From: Sialis fuliginosa
Lineage: Eukaryota > Arthropoda > Insecta > Megaloptera > Sialidae
Assembly: GCA_961205875.1 (NCBI GenBank)
Contig: OY540818.1
Span: 12,994,761-13,058,760, forward strand
DNA length: 64,000 nt
Direction of reading: 5' to 3'
The notes below the pieces were generated by a model. The model ran no database searches and had not been told where the DNA came from. It worked only from the letters and a program-made list of their open reading frames with translations. The first letter of the stretch is position 1. Each line of letters begins with the position of its first letter. The position numbers and the translations under genes were made by a program. Shown piece by piece: positions 39,057 through 51,080 of this stretch.

Positions 39057-40594
39057 TCAAGTAACATTGTTAGTCGATTTTTGACCTATCGTTTCTCTAT
39101 TTTCTTCATCGTTTGAGCTTTTGTGTCTGTCAGATTTAGGGTGTTTTTCTGTCTCTTGACTTTCTTTTGTTTCCTTTTCTCTTATGATATGCGATTCTGA
39201 CGATGTAGATGATCTTGAAGATAAATTGTCTTTATCACTAAAGTATGAAGAATCTCTTTTATTATCTTCAACCGAACTCTGCGTGGATAATTTTTCTTTA
39301 GGAGAGAGTGAATAGTGAATGGGAACTACATCGAAAGGTCTGTTAGCTAATTGATTTAGGGACAAATTCGGTAATAGTCTATTAGAATTCGATGACTGTT
39401 GTTGGTTTAGAGAGCTTATATGCTGGATCAATCTATTATCGGTAACTTTTCCCATGAATGAACGAATTTCTTCAAAATACGACTCCTCGTTGATTCTTTG
39501 TTGAGACAGTGCTTTCTTGTGTAAATTTCTTTCATCTAGGATGGTGGGACCATCAGCCTCATGTTTCTTTAAGTGCCTGTCCAAGTTGGTCTGCTGGCCG
39601 AAGCAGCGCTCGCACAAAGGGCACTTGAAAGGTTTCTCCTTATTGTGAATGTTGCGTACGTGTCTCTGTAGGTTAGATGAGATGCTGAAGGACCTCTCAC
39701 AGTACTTGCACTTGTACGGCTGTTCGCCCGTGTGAGTTCGCAGATGGCGGGTCAGATTTGCCGAGCGCGGGAATACCTTGCCGCAGAACTTGCACGCGTA
39801 CCTGTCCTTTATTTTTCCACTATTGTTTATGGTTTCGGGGTAGTTCTTTGCACTTGGTAATGAAATAGGAGTATTTGTACTAGTCTGGCCACGAAGAACA
39901 TCAAAAGGAACTTGATTCATATTAACACTAGGACTGAGTAAGTTTGGTCCAAAAAATGGATATCTTTGAGCATACGCCTGCTGGGGCGTCGAATAAGGTA
40001 AAGGTAATCTAGTTAAATGATTGTCATTTTGAGCTCGGTACATGGCTTCCAGCATCATCGGGCTGATTTGTTGAGGTGGAAACAAGACCGGATGATAGTT
40101 TGGAGCATGCGCTTGTGCGTTTGTAGATTTACTTAAAGGAACATCGGGGCTTACACGATCATCATCAACATTAACTTCGTTGTCTTTATCACTAGAGTTG
40201 CTACTAAATGCAGGTGATATGAGATTTCTGTTTTCGTCTTCTATTCTCCTTCTCAGAATGACTTTTTTGTGGTCGACCCGCAGGTCGAGTGGCTGTTCGT
40301 TTGCATCCTGTGGACCTGGTGGTGGTTTCCCCGCCGGTGACATGTGAGGGCCGGGCGACCGTGCGTTATTACGCGACAGGTCGAATGGCATATCATCTCC
40401 CTCGTCAGCTATGAGCTCGGGGACGCGCGCCGATTGTGGGTACACTGACGCTTGCTTGGGCGATGCGTGACCACCTATCAACATTTTCCGTGGCGACGAG
40501 TCTTTCTCGCGCATCGTGAAGTGTGACGTGTGCTGCGTGATGCTGTTGTTACTGGCGTGCCACGGCCGCGCCAAGTCCACCACGCTCATCGGAT
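39057..40594 (-). CDS. ham: 3'-terminal exon of a MECOM/PRDM16/hamlet-type zinc-finger factor
   Basis: Minus strand; the acceptor (GATTGCAG) ends at 40595 and the frame enters in phase 1, so earlier exons lie at higher coordinates. About 511 residues are encoded here. Using residue numbers from the in-frame ATG at 40604, it has a CtBP-binding-type PFDLS (73-77), a second PLDLR (105-109), and three C2H2 fingers at 271-291, 299-320 and 328-348. The strings [32 protein letters not shown] and [15 protein letters not shown] are nearly unchanged from the EVI1/PRDM16 second finger array. After them comes [10 protein letters not shown], also seen in EVI1, then a Ser-rich acidic tail. In Drosophila, hamlet controls sensory-neuron identity; in mammals the family acts with CtBP as repressors. 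The PR domain and first finger array are not in the window. Confidence 0.93.
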
Positions 40595-43233
40595 CTGCAA
40601 TCAAAACAAACGCATATTAAATATTTATTACACTTTTCAAGAACAATACTGGTTGAGTGCAGCTGTCAGAGTAATTATAGTCTTTATGTACCGATATAAA
40701 GAAGAAAACATATGTATAGAAAGGAATTATTAAATGTTTTAACTAACATATTCATTATGTTTTATTTTTAATTTTTAATTTCTTCATCGTTTCTTAGTTT
40801 GAAATTTATGATAAAATCGGTGTGAAATATTAGAACAAATCTTATGAAAAATAATCACTCCAGAAATCATACACGTAGCTGCTATAAAGTTGCCGACACA
40901 AACACGTCCATTTAAAAAGTCATACACAACTGCATCAAAGGTCACATTTTTATATGTGGTTATAAATAAAAAATGAAGTAACGCAATAATACATAACCCA
41001 TTATTCTGCATCGCACGCCTACTGAGATCGTTTTGTGCGATTGTCCGGATCACATATGTTTGTATTTGTGTGCGTGTGTGTGTACTCATGGTATACATTT
41101 TCACCTTGAGGTCTTTTTTGTGGGCTATTCGAAAATTATTATCAGACTCATGTTCTTATCAACATGGCGAGAACTTTTGACATGTATTGATTTGCCAGTT
41201 ATTTTTGATTAGTAGCATTACCTACTGAAATTCTTGCTTTTGCATATTTTTTTTTATAAATGGTATTTACATTCCGAAATCTCTTAAGGAGGTTGACTAC
41301 AAGAAGAAAGGATTGTTTATAGTCCATGATAAAGTATATGATTCAGTAACCGACTGTTCGGAAATAAATTTTTTATTGAAAAAATAAATTTGTAATTTTT
41401 TGAAAATAATTTTATTTTATACATTGCCATAAGAGCTTATGTTAAAGTATCCTATTTTAATTTTTAAACTTAAAAACAAGCCAGATGAAAATTTTTAAAT
41501 ATAATTCTACGTCTTAAAAGAAATGTGAATATTCTATAAAAAATTGAGGTCGATTTAACTATTTTTGTTTCGGTAGAACACCTTCCTAATTGTATAGATT
41601 GAAGTCCATATAAAAATGTATTGCTTTGCAGAGTAATTTATTGTTACGGCATATATCCTTATAGGTCCTAGAGAAATATAATATAGATCGGAACGTTAAA
41701 AAAATATTTGTATATAATATAAATATTTTTGACGTCTGTCGACTATTCTTAACGTAAAATGTTTTTAAAAGTATTTATATCAAGTACGGGTCTGTTAGGA
41801 ATGTGAGTCAATATAATTTTGTTAAGGCTATGATTTTTTTGTAAAACGTAGTCTTCAATCAACGGCAAATTTTATTATTAGGTAATTTAAAAAAGAAACG
41901 CGAAAAAGATATTACTGCGCTTCTTGTTTTATTTTTACTCATCATGTGGTTCAAATTAATAGCTATTTAAGTTGTATTCACATAGAATGTTTTAAAATAT
42001 ACAGAATTATATACGTAAATTTTATTTATTAATGATTGAGTTAATATATAAAAACTACTGAAAAAATGCTAAAAAAAATTATAAGTTTTAAAGGGGAAAA
42101 AATAATTTTTGAGAAATCGAGATAGTCAATTTTTTTAATGGTTACTTATATTTTTATTCCTGCAGAATTATTGCTAATGTCAAGACAAATTCACCTAATT
42201 TAAAAAATCGTTTTCATGAATCTTCCCAAATTCCGCGGATATTCAAATCCTGAAGTGAATTCATTCGATTTGGTTCTTGATGTCAGCAATAATTTTGTGA
42301 CGTCAAAAATATTGGTTTTATCTGACAATGAGTAAACGATAATATAATAATAATATAATAATACTCTCAATTCCTCGGAAAATCCCCAATTTATTAAAAA
42401 AATATCAGTGTTCTTTTTAAAATCGTACAGTTTTTATATTTAACATTTTATTTAATAGTCGATAGTTCTGAAGATATTTGGTCGTATAGTTTTAATGGGA
42501 CATTCTGTATATCAAGTTCTATCTAAGTCTAGTTAATTTTTTGCTGAGAATATTTTTATAGAACTAAAAGATTGTAATCAGTCTTCAAAAAATATCACAT
42601 TCAAATCAAGATAATAAAATTGGCAGACCTGTATGTTAAAACATCCTCTTAAATAAAAATCAATATAATATCGTTCGTGCTTGTTCAAGCTCATGTGCAA
42701 GTGCGCACACAGCTTAACCGCTAATAGCATGTACTCAACAAGTAGCGATATAAAAAGAGCTCACTTTTTTGTGGTCGCGTATACATTATAATCAACGGAA
42801 ACATACTTTTATTACTTTTTAGTGCTACCATATTAAGATGGTGCGATAGCATTCCCGTTTTGCATATATATACTATACTTTTTTATGACGTGCCATCAAT
42901 TTTGAACTAATATTAATTATGATGAAAGTGGCTTTCATTTATGCTGGCCTAATGTCTATTAATATGTGTATAAGTGATGCGGACAGAACGCTTTCCTTCT
43001 CGTTCGTGAATAATACTGTCTGTAACTAAATCAGACATTGATTTTTTTATAAATAATTTGTCTGCTAGTCGGTTTGATTGAACATTACCTTTGACGATAA
43101 ATTATTACAAAATATTCAGCAAACGCACTGATAGATCTAGAAAGTCTCGTGTCTGTTATAATTAATATTAGATATTATTTTATACATACGTATTCTATTG
43201 GTGTTAATTTTTTAAGATATGTCATGATTAATA
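40595..43233 (-). other. Start of a long upstream intron of the hamlet-like gene
   Basis: The acceptor at 40595 requires an upstream exon, but no zinc-finger or PR-domain exon is visible up to 64000, so intron seems likeliest. It is AT-rich, with an ORF of 106 codons at 40784-41104 that I regard as chance. Confidence 0.5.
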
Positions 43234-43241
43234 TACTAGAT

Positions 43242-43449
43242 CAGAGGTTCTCTAACTTATGTGGACCGGGATCCATTTTTTAAAATGGATATTTTTCGCG
43301 ACCCATTCGATATTTTATGAGTAATCAAAATAACGTTAAAAATATGTATTAGAAATTTTTAAATGAATATCGAAAATTCTCCATTGAGCGTTTCTTGGTG
43401 TGTAATATTTTTAATTTTTTTTTCGCGGCTCACACTTTGAGAATCTCTG
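43242..43449. mobile_element. hAT-like MITE
   Basis: The 208-bp element starts CAGAGGTTCTCTAACTTATG and ends CACTTTGAGAATCTCTG. It is flanked by TACTAGAT (43234-43241) and TACTAGAG (43450-43457), 7 of 8 identical. The termini belong to the same type as the element in PIGK intron 4 (CAGAGGTTCTCAAAG). Confidence 0.85.
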
Positions 43450-43457
43450 TACTAGAG

Positions 43458-45571
43458 TATGTAATCATATCATTAGATATTATATTATTTATAGTAGGCT
43501 CTTTTTGGTTTTTTCTTTGAGGAGAAAAATATGAAATATATGATTTCCTGCAATTGGAAATGAAAATTAAATAATTCATTTTTCACAATCGTGAGTATTT
43601 CTTACATAAATGCACACTCAAATAATTTCTATATCGTACAATCATGTTAAGAAAATAAATTGGATTAATTTCTTCAACATGAACTACGTGTAGTTTCGTG
43701 CAGGTGAGGTATACTGCTCCAGTATTTGGTTGGATCGCCCATTAATTAGGTATGTACTAAAATAACATGCGTTTTACAGTGCTTATTATACTTTTCCAAG
43801 CACTTAAATTATTTTTATCACCCAGAGACATGAACGTTACAACCAAACAAAATGCGACTTACAATATCCCTAGATTTTTTTAGTCTTTTGATATTAAATT
43901 CGAAGTTTACATAAATTATTAATAGCCACAGACATGCACAGAAAAATAAACTAACTATTGGTGAAAACCGCATTGAAATCGGTTCAGTAATTCCCGAGTC
44001 TATAAGACTCATACAAACGAAGAAACAATTGATTTTTATTTTTTAATCTGAATGATACGCCGATGACTTGATGGATCGATTTCTTGCTAGTTAATGTGTT
44101 GTAAGTCCTATATCTTTCCTTGTCTAAGCTTAAATTACTGAAAAGAAACATCGCATAAAGATGATCACATTCACTGTCCGAATTTCAGATGATACATTTT
44201 ACAAACAGCGCTAATGATTTCGACCTACAAAAACACACACATTTCTTGGCAGTCACCGTTGCCGCGAAGGCACCTTGACATGCGGGGTATTTGATTTAGA
44301 TACGTACTGCATGTCCCGTAACCACGCATTATGTTATTATTTCCTCGCGTACGTGTTGGATAAATGTAGCGGAAAATTATCGGCACGCAGCAGTGGCTTT
44401 ATCGGAATATTTTCCTGGGGACAAGTAGCGGGGCATCGCACGACTGTTGCACGATGTAGTTACGCGCTGTTATCTGCCCCGCATCTCAATGTGCTCGCAA
44501 TTAGATATTTTAATTTTGTATGAATGTGTTTTCTTAAGTCGTTTTACAATTGTGTAGTTCAGTAATATCAACATCGTTAATTTATAATCGTATATAGAAT
44601 TTATATGTTTTATGTTAAGTTAACTATATAAATAATTAATTTACGTGTTAAAATACATATGTAGATATATAGGTATAGAATTATTCTTTTTTTCCAAATG
44701 TATTAAAGATAAATCCGTTCTGACTATTTTTGATATGATGCATGCGTGCCTGTCTGTCTGTAGACACTGTAACTCAAAAGCGACAAATCATAGGAGGGTG
44801 AAAACCTTGTATTTTTTAAACGATGTTACCTATAACCGGAAATAGATCTTTATTCTTGTCAATTTTTCGAATTATTTTTGAAATGGAGTGAGCTAAAAAA
44901 ATGTTTTGGAAAAAAGTTTTGTACACTGTTCCCTCAGTAGAGCGTACATTTTTTTTTTTTAGATTTCTTATTTTATTTTTGGCATAACCATTTATCATAA
45001 CCGATTGATTACCTATTTTAAAATATTACTGACAATAAATTATGTTTTTAAACAATCCTAATAAATGATATTTAATAATTTACTGAATATTACTAACATA
45101 ATTATAACCTATAATCATTAATTCCGTTCTAATGGTTAAACAAAAAATTGATAAATAATATTTATGATACTCTGTACTTTTATAAATAGATTTTCATTTT
45201 ATGAATGTAATAAAATAATTACCGTAATAATCAATTACGGAGAAAATGAGATAAGTGTAGAATTATTTTCATACTTAAAGTTTTAATCTATAGTATCACT
45301 CATATTCTCATCTCTCTCAGTTTCAAATAGAAATATACGTATATAAATATAATGCAATATTTATCTATAATGCATAAACAAGTCGACCGTTGGACAAGTA
45401 AATTTAGTTTACGCTTCTTCAGAAGACAATGCAGTATAAATACTTTAGACATTGTTTACACACAGAGAAATATACTGGTAAACATTTGTAATATATTATT
45501 TTTCAATCGATATATGGTAGTTTATATTAGATTTTTTTATTACAGCATTATTGTTCGCAGGTTGGGGAAAC
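43458..45571. other. Intronic stretch with GC-richer island
   Basis: Mostly AT-rich. At about 43950-44015 there is debris of a common repeat (GTGAAAACCGCATTGAAATC). The segment 44230-44490 is clearly GC-richer than its surroundings and open for 82 codons on the plus strand, but shows no known family; it may be regulatory. Confidence 0.35.
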
Positions 45572-45574
45572 TAA

Positions 45575-45753
45575 GGGTCGATCCACAATATCGGTCTGGT
45601 TTCGCTCCAATCAAATATAAATTAACAATAAACATTGAAAGCATCCACACTATAGTTATCGTGCCGGTCTCGCTCTAGTCACACTTCAATACAGTATTTT
45701 CTATACTGAATATTTGACTGGAGCGAGACCGGCACAATAGTGTGGATCGGCCC
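45575..45753. mobile_element. Harbinger-like MITE with three arm copies
   Basis: The 179-bp element starts GGGTCGATCCACAATATC and ends TAGTGTGGATCGGCCC, with TAA on both sides (45572-45574 and 45754-45756). A further inner arm at about 45641-45700 (CATCCACACTATAG, then GTGCCGGTCTCGCT) pairs with the right arm around a short apex TATTTTCTA. The 3-bp TAA duplication and GGG start suggest the PIF/Harbinger group. The ORF overlapping it is not a gene. Confidence 0.75.
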
Positions 45754-45756
45754 TAA

Positions 45757-47399
45757 ACGTCAATACTGTTCGCTTATATTTTTTGTTTTTCCTCTCTCAC
45801 TTCTGTACATGACGAGTAGAACGCGTAGAAGCGAACGCGGCGAATATTACTATGATTGGACAACAAAATATTAGGAAAAGATGGTAAACAATCTGACAGT
45901 AATGATATTAGGGGTAGGACAATAAAGATGAACGAACAGTAGCTAACTACATATTATAAGAAATAATAAAATGTCTAGATATATTTGAGAGCTTTAATGT
46001 TTAATTATAATTTTTTTCAAGCATAATATTTAAAATTGATTTATTTAAAAAATGTAATCAAGTATATAATAGAATAAACACTACTAGTCTGGGATATTAA
46101 GAAATTAAGTATGTAAAAAAATCTTTAAGGTTTGTGTACTTTCCACGCATTAAATATAATGGAGATTTAAACGCTAGGTAAAGTATAGATGCTCTAAGGT
46201 TTAAACAATACAGTGTGCGCGGCTAACTTCACATTAATATTACAACGGTTAATATTTATGGTGACAGCACGTCACATCGGCCGATACGTTAGCGCTCTGT
46301 AATACGCAACTTTCAATAAGGTTCGACTCGGTCGGTAATGTAGGTGTTTGTGTCAATAAATAATGTGAAAATGTTGTATACGGTTAATGCTTATCCATTG
46401 TTAATGCCTTGGAACATTTTAGACATGAATTATTTGATTTGAATGAATTTGCAAACTACGCACTATTGTTATTCGTGAATGAAGATATTGATGGATAACT
46501 GCAACGTTTTTTTTTAAAAGGAAAGCCATTAAGAAAGTTTGGGTAATATATTAAGATTATAATTTGATAATGTTACTGTACTAGAATTTACGACGATTAA
46601 ATTTCTAGAAGAAGCAAATAATCATGCATTTTTTGCAAATGTATACAAATAGATTTTTATTGTATAGATACCCACCTACTATTTCACTCCTTTTTCATTT
46701 TACTTTTTTATATTGATTTTATATTTTCTATAAAGTAAAATAATTCATTGCAGGGAAGGGTATAAAACAAAACTATATACGCCAACCTTTTTTTCAACCG
46801 AATATAATTGTATGAGAGGTCTTTCAATAAATATTTTAAAAACTATAATTCTTATTAATATATGGAGCACCTATTCTACAACAAAATAGCTATTCATACG
46901 ACAATTTTTTTATTATATTTTACCTATATGTTTTTTCATATTCTTCCCGTAAAATTTTTAAATACAAAAAAGATAATCGAAAGAAGTGTCGCTTTAGGTA
47001 GGCTTGAGACGTAGTTTAAAAAAAATCATATTAAATGGGTTCAGCTCTATCAAAAAATTGACTTTATTTATTTATTTTTAAAAGAATTTGATATCCTACT
47101 CATAATTCATTTCGAACAATTGAAGCTATCAATGAAAAACAAATCACAAATAATTATAAACCATATCTCAAAAATTGTTTAAGATACTCGTAAATAAAAA
47201 TACTTAAAGATTTCCTTAGGTATATGAAATGTAATAAAAGCGACAAAATCGAAGTCATGGCTTGACGCAGAATGTCTCATATACATATATATTATTTGTA
47301 TTCTGATTCAGTAAATCATACATCTCCATTTATCAAAGAACCGCATTCGTTTGAAAGCGTGAACTGCTTTAAAACATAACAACATAATTTTTCAAGAGC
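45757..47399. other. Intronic AT-rich stretch
   Basis: No gene is visible. A GC-richer patch at about 46205-46335 contains GTGACAGCACGTCACATCGG and might be regulatory. Confidence 0.4.
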
Positions 47400-47640
47400 C
47401 CATCCTATAGAGACAAATCACACGTATCGAACACATCTAAAGACATCGTGCATTGGAGTAATCTCCGGTACCTCGTCATCTTCAGCGGCGCGCGGACAGC
47501 CGGCGGCCGCTTCCTGGTGGACGCAGCGATGCGCGACCCCATCACGCCGTGCCCGAGGACAAGAAAGTCAACCGCGCCGCGCATTGTTCCTCGACATAAC
47601 GGATAACAATGTACGCGATATCTGCTTGCCCGCACATTTC
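47400..47640. promoter_or_regulatory. Strong GC/CpG island of unknown function
   Basis: Core 47470-47590 is the most GC- and CpG-dense segment in the right half of the window (GCGGCGCGCGGACAGCCGGC and similar). Open frames run through it on both strands: 76 codons on the minus strand, and a plus-strand frame reading RYLVIFSGARTAGGRF. None matches a family I know. It could be an exon, a promoter or an enhancer inside the long intron. Confidence 0.35.
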
Positions 47641-47889
47641 TGCCGTTGTTATGTTGATTGTTGGTGATATCGAGATTGTAAGGAATTTAAATATTTATTA
47701 AGTATAAATTATGTAAGGGTCTTGATATGTAATTTGAAATAACTATAAATAAATACAATCGATTTTTTTTCTAATAGGTTTCTGATTTATTTGTTTGAAA
47801 TATTTGATTAGTATTATTTATTGAATTAGCTTTGTCCGGATGATTTGATTTCGTAAGTAATACGTGTTTGGAATAAAAAAACTGCTGTT

Positions 47890-48030
47890 TTGGGCACACA
47901 CATAATAAGGTTACGTAGCCATTTTCACTAACATTTTCTACTTGACAATACGTATCAAGAGCTATTTCATGTTGACAAAGATGTGATCTCTATAAAAGTG
48001 TATATGTGTTTGTATGACGATTTATAAAAA
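47890..48030 (+). repeat. Dispersed repeat, copy 1 of a pair
   Basis: It contains GTAGCCATTTTCACTAACAT, then CGTATCAAGAGCTATTTCAT and ATCTCTATAAAAGTGTATAT. The same sequence in the same orientation occurs at 57030-57150. Confidence 0.8.
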
Positions 48031-49668
48031 AACAATGACTTATTTCTATTAATAAGTTACATTTTGGAATTTTAAAAAAAATTTATTTTATTTAATTTTA
48101 GCATCGATAAATTTGAAATTAGAGAGAGGGATGCTCTGATAACGAATTTGAAAGTAAAATATTTTTATTGCATTTAGGGAGACCTATCTAAAGACATCCC
48201 ACTCAATGGGGTAAGTGAAAAAAAATTGAGTACTCTCTTCAGTCTATGAAAAGGAGGTCCAAAAAATATTTTTTCAAAAATCTCATCATTTCTGTTTTTG
48301 AGTCACCAATTTTCGTCTGTATAGCAAATTTCATCTTAATATAAATGAGTGGAAATACAAAAAAAAATCCGATAGTAACATTTAAAAATTGCGATGTAAA
48401 AAAATCTCTAAATAAACCGTATAATAAATACGATGAAACACAACTTATTACCAACAAAAAACATTATAAACACGTGATACAATATTTTTATATACGATAC
48501 AAAATTTAAGTCCGTTCAAAGTAATTAATAAAAAATGTTTAAAATTATAACAACATAATAACCAAAAATTCGCCCATAAAATATTAAAATTTATTTATAA
48601 GTATTGACAGTATTGATGTTGGCAACAAGTTACTTATGTTGTGAATATCATAACACCATCAAAATAATTTGGTCTGTTGGATATTTAAACGGCGTATCAT
48701 TGTCGGCACTTGGCGTGCTAAAGAAGACCGTTCTTTATTAATGCATACTGTAATTAAAACATAATTCTTATTGTCGCCTGTTTCACAAATCGTGCCCGCG
48801 TAATTGTTATTATGGTGCAGTAATTTAATTGAATATTATAAAACTATATTTTTATGCTCTTTAAGCAACAATTATCTATATTGAATTAATTAAAGTGAAC
48901 TAATGTTTTTTATTCATTCGCGTTGTATTAATTTTTATAATTATTTGCATAATTTATAAAATCATATACTATGTGTGTTGTTAGTTTAAAATAATTTTTT
49001 TATCGATATTAGGGTTAAACGTTTAATATTATTTGAATATTTTGCCTGAAATTCATCTTTATGCTCATTTGTTATAGAATTAAACGTTTACGAGAAATAT
49101 CGATAAAAAGAAAGACTACAGAATTTTACTTTATACGGATGCTTCAATTTACACGAAATAAGCATATATTCTTTTTCGATGTTAAAAAGAAGTTAATGTA
49201 AGTATGTCTCCAAAAATAAATTCTATCAACAGTTTCGTTTTTTTTTTTAAAGTCAAGTTAGTCAAGTACGTTTAACAGTAATACAGCTGAATTAGAATAT
49301 AAAATTATTTTTTGTAATTTCAAAAGTTAAACTGCAGTACTTTCTTTTTATCGACATTTCTCGTAAACAGTTGATTCTGTAACAAATGAGCAAGATATAT
49401 TTTTATGCAGTTTGTGTTAAATAATATTATAAGCGCCAAATTCAGAAAAATTAATAAAAAAAATACTAGATAAAAATAGACGGGCCCATTGGCTCAATGC
49501 ACCCCTGGTCTAAATAATTATTGATTGATATTGGAAATCGATAAAACTTATTAATACTAATCCGATTATCGAATTTCATAACTGTATCTCAATCGATTCT
49601 CAAGATATCGAATAGTTTTGAACAAAATCTCCGGAGGACTTCAGGAAATTTTCATGAAAGTTTACAAA
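48031..49668. other. Intronic AT-rich stretch
   Basis: No gene or transposon end is visible. A somewhat GC-richer patch lies at about 48665-48810. Confidence 0.4.
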
Positions 49669-49813
49669 AAAATATCACAAGTAAAGTATAGCTCACCAGA
49701 TATTTTCAACTTCAAAAGTAGCTCCCACGTTTAATGAGTTTGGAGACCATTTAGAAAATATCACAAGTAAAGTATAGCTCATCAGATATTTTCAACTTCA
49801 AAAGTAGCTCCCA
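49669..49813. repeat. Pair of 59-bp direct repeats
   Basis: The copies 49669-49727 and 49755-49813 differ at about one base (CACCAG versus CATCAG) and share AAAATATCACAAGTAAAGTA and CTTCAAAAGTAGCTCCCA. They are separated by 27 bp of unrelated sequence. Confidence 0.88.
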
Positions 49814-50689
49814 GGATTTCTTATTATTATTAATTACATTTATCTGAACTTGAACCAAAAGTTGTAGTTTTAATGAAGTCTATATAAGAATTTTGTTGCA
49901 TATTACTCAAAGTTTCTTTAGCTATGATTTTTTCGTTTAGATTTTTGTGAGTTAATATTTTTCATATAACCTTTTGTAATGATCACCAAAGCAGAAGAGG
50001 TTAAATTAATGTAGTTCTTCTAAATGATGTAAACAATTTAAAATGTTTGGAAATGTAACGTTCTAGATTAGAAATAAAATTGTCTTTATAATTTATAACA
50101 ATTACATTTATATTTAATGTCCTATAAATGTACATAAAAAATAATGAGTTGTATATAAATAGTGTACACGAAAAAACATAAAGTTAAACGTTAAATAGAT
50201 AAATTAGCATTGACAATGACATCTAAACATAAAAATTATACATTTAAGTCATAATTTTCAAATTAGCATGACTATAAAACTGACAAAACAACTGTGTTAA
50301 GACAAGCACATTATATAAATATATTGTTTGTTTCCTCCATTATGTTTCAAAACAAACAGAATATCACATATAAAATGTAATAAAAACCATAGAGAGCTAG
50401 ATTAGTTATTTGATCATAACGTTTCATTATAGCCATGTTTAAACACTGTTAAATGACATAATTATGTAGTAAATTAGCTGTTAAAGTATTTTGCATAAAT
50501 AATTTTCACGAATAAATTATAGTCTTATTAGTTTTATTGCGAATTTTGAAGATATACAATAATTTAACGTAGAATTTAGTTTGTAAATTTTATAAATGTA
50601 CCTAGTTCTGTTTTTATGTTTGTCGTATATCGAGTAAAAGTTTTGGTAAAATGCAGATACTTGAACCGGAATTTATTCAGCATGGTGCA

Positions 50690-51080
50690 AACAATTTGGG
50701 TTAAAAACCGTTATTTCTTCAGGGTTCAGGTTCGGTTTCGGGTTCAAGCTTGTAATTAAAAGAAAATTGGTATGTAATTCAATTATAGAATTAAAAAAGA
50801 AAGTAAAAAATATGTAAATTTTAGTAATGCATCTGATAATTCACATCATACCATAAAATGTAAACAGATTTTCAGTTAGCTCATTTTATAATCTTTTTTT
50901 TTTAAATCATTGGAGAAAAATATTAAAAATAATTTATTGAACCTTTTAAAAATATATGGTTACCGGTTATCCATGAAAAGGTTCGGATTCAGGTTCAGGT
51001 TCGTTGATTTTAAACATAGCGGTTCGGTTCGGGTTCAGGTTAATGAAAAATACGGGATTTCGAGTTTCAGGTACAAATCT
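50690..51080. repeat. Degenerate GGTTCA/GGTTCGG-rich tracts
   Basis: Two clusters (about 50719-50750 and 50980-51055) are built of GGTTCAGGTTCGG-like units, separated by AT-rich sequence. The unit differs from the canonical insect telomere repeat TTAGG. The clusters are probably mutually related low-complexity or retroelement-tail sequence. Confidence 0.5.

Noticed and set aside
40784-41104. Minus-strand 106-codon ORF
   Set aside because: No motif, ordinary AT-rich composition and no splice context joining it to the hamlet exon.
44275-44523. Plus-strand 82-codon ORF in a GC-richer island
   Set aside because: No recognisable domain; it is explained by raised GC lowering stop frequency. The island itself is kept as a possible regulatory site.
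45352-45678. 108-codon plus-strand ORF
   Set aside because: It runs into a Harbinger-like MITE and ends inside its arm, so it is a chance frame.
47405-47635. 76-codon Arg-rich minus-strand ORF as a gene
   Set aside because: Arg/Ala/Pro-rich translation in several frames is what any CpG-dense DNA gives; no family match. The island is kept as a finding only.
50719-51055. Telomere-like GGTTC-rich tracts
   Set aside because: Units are irregular and differ from TTAGG; nothing else suggests an interstitial telomere.
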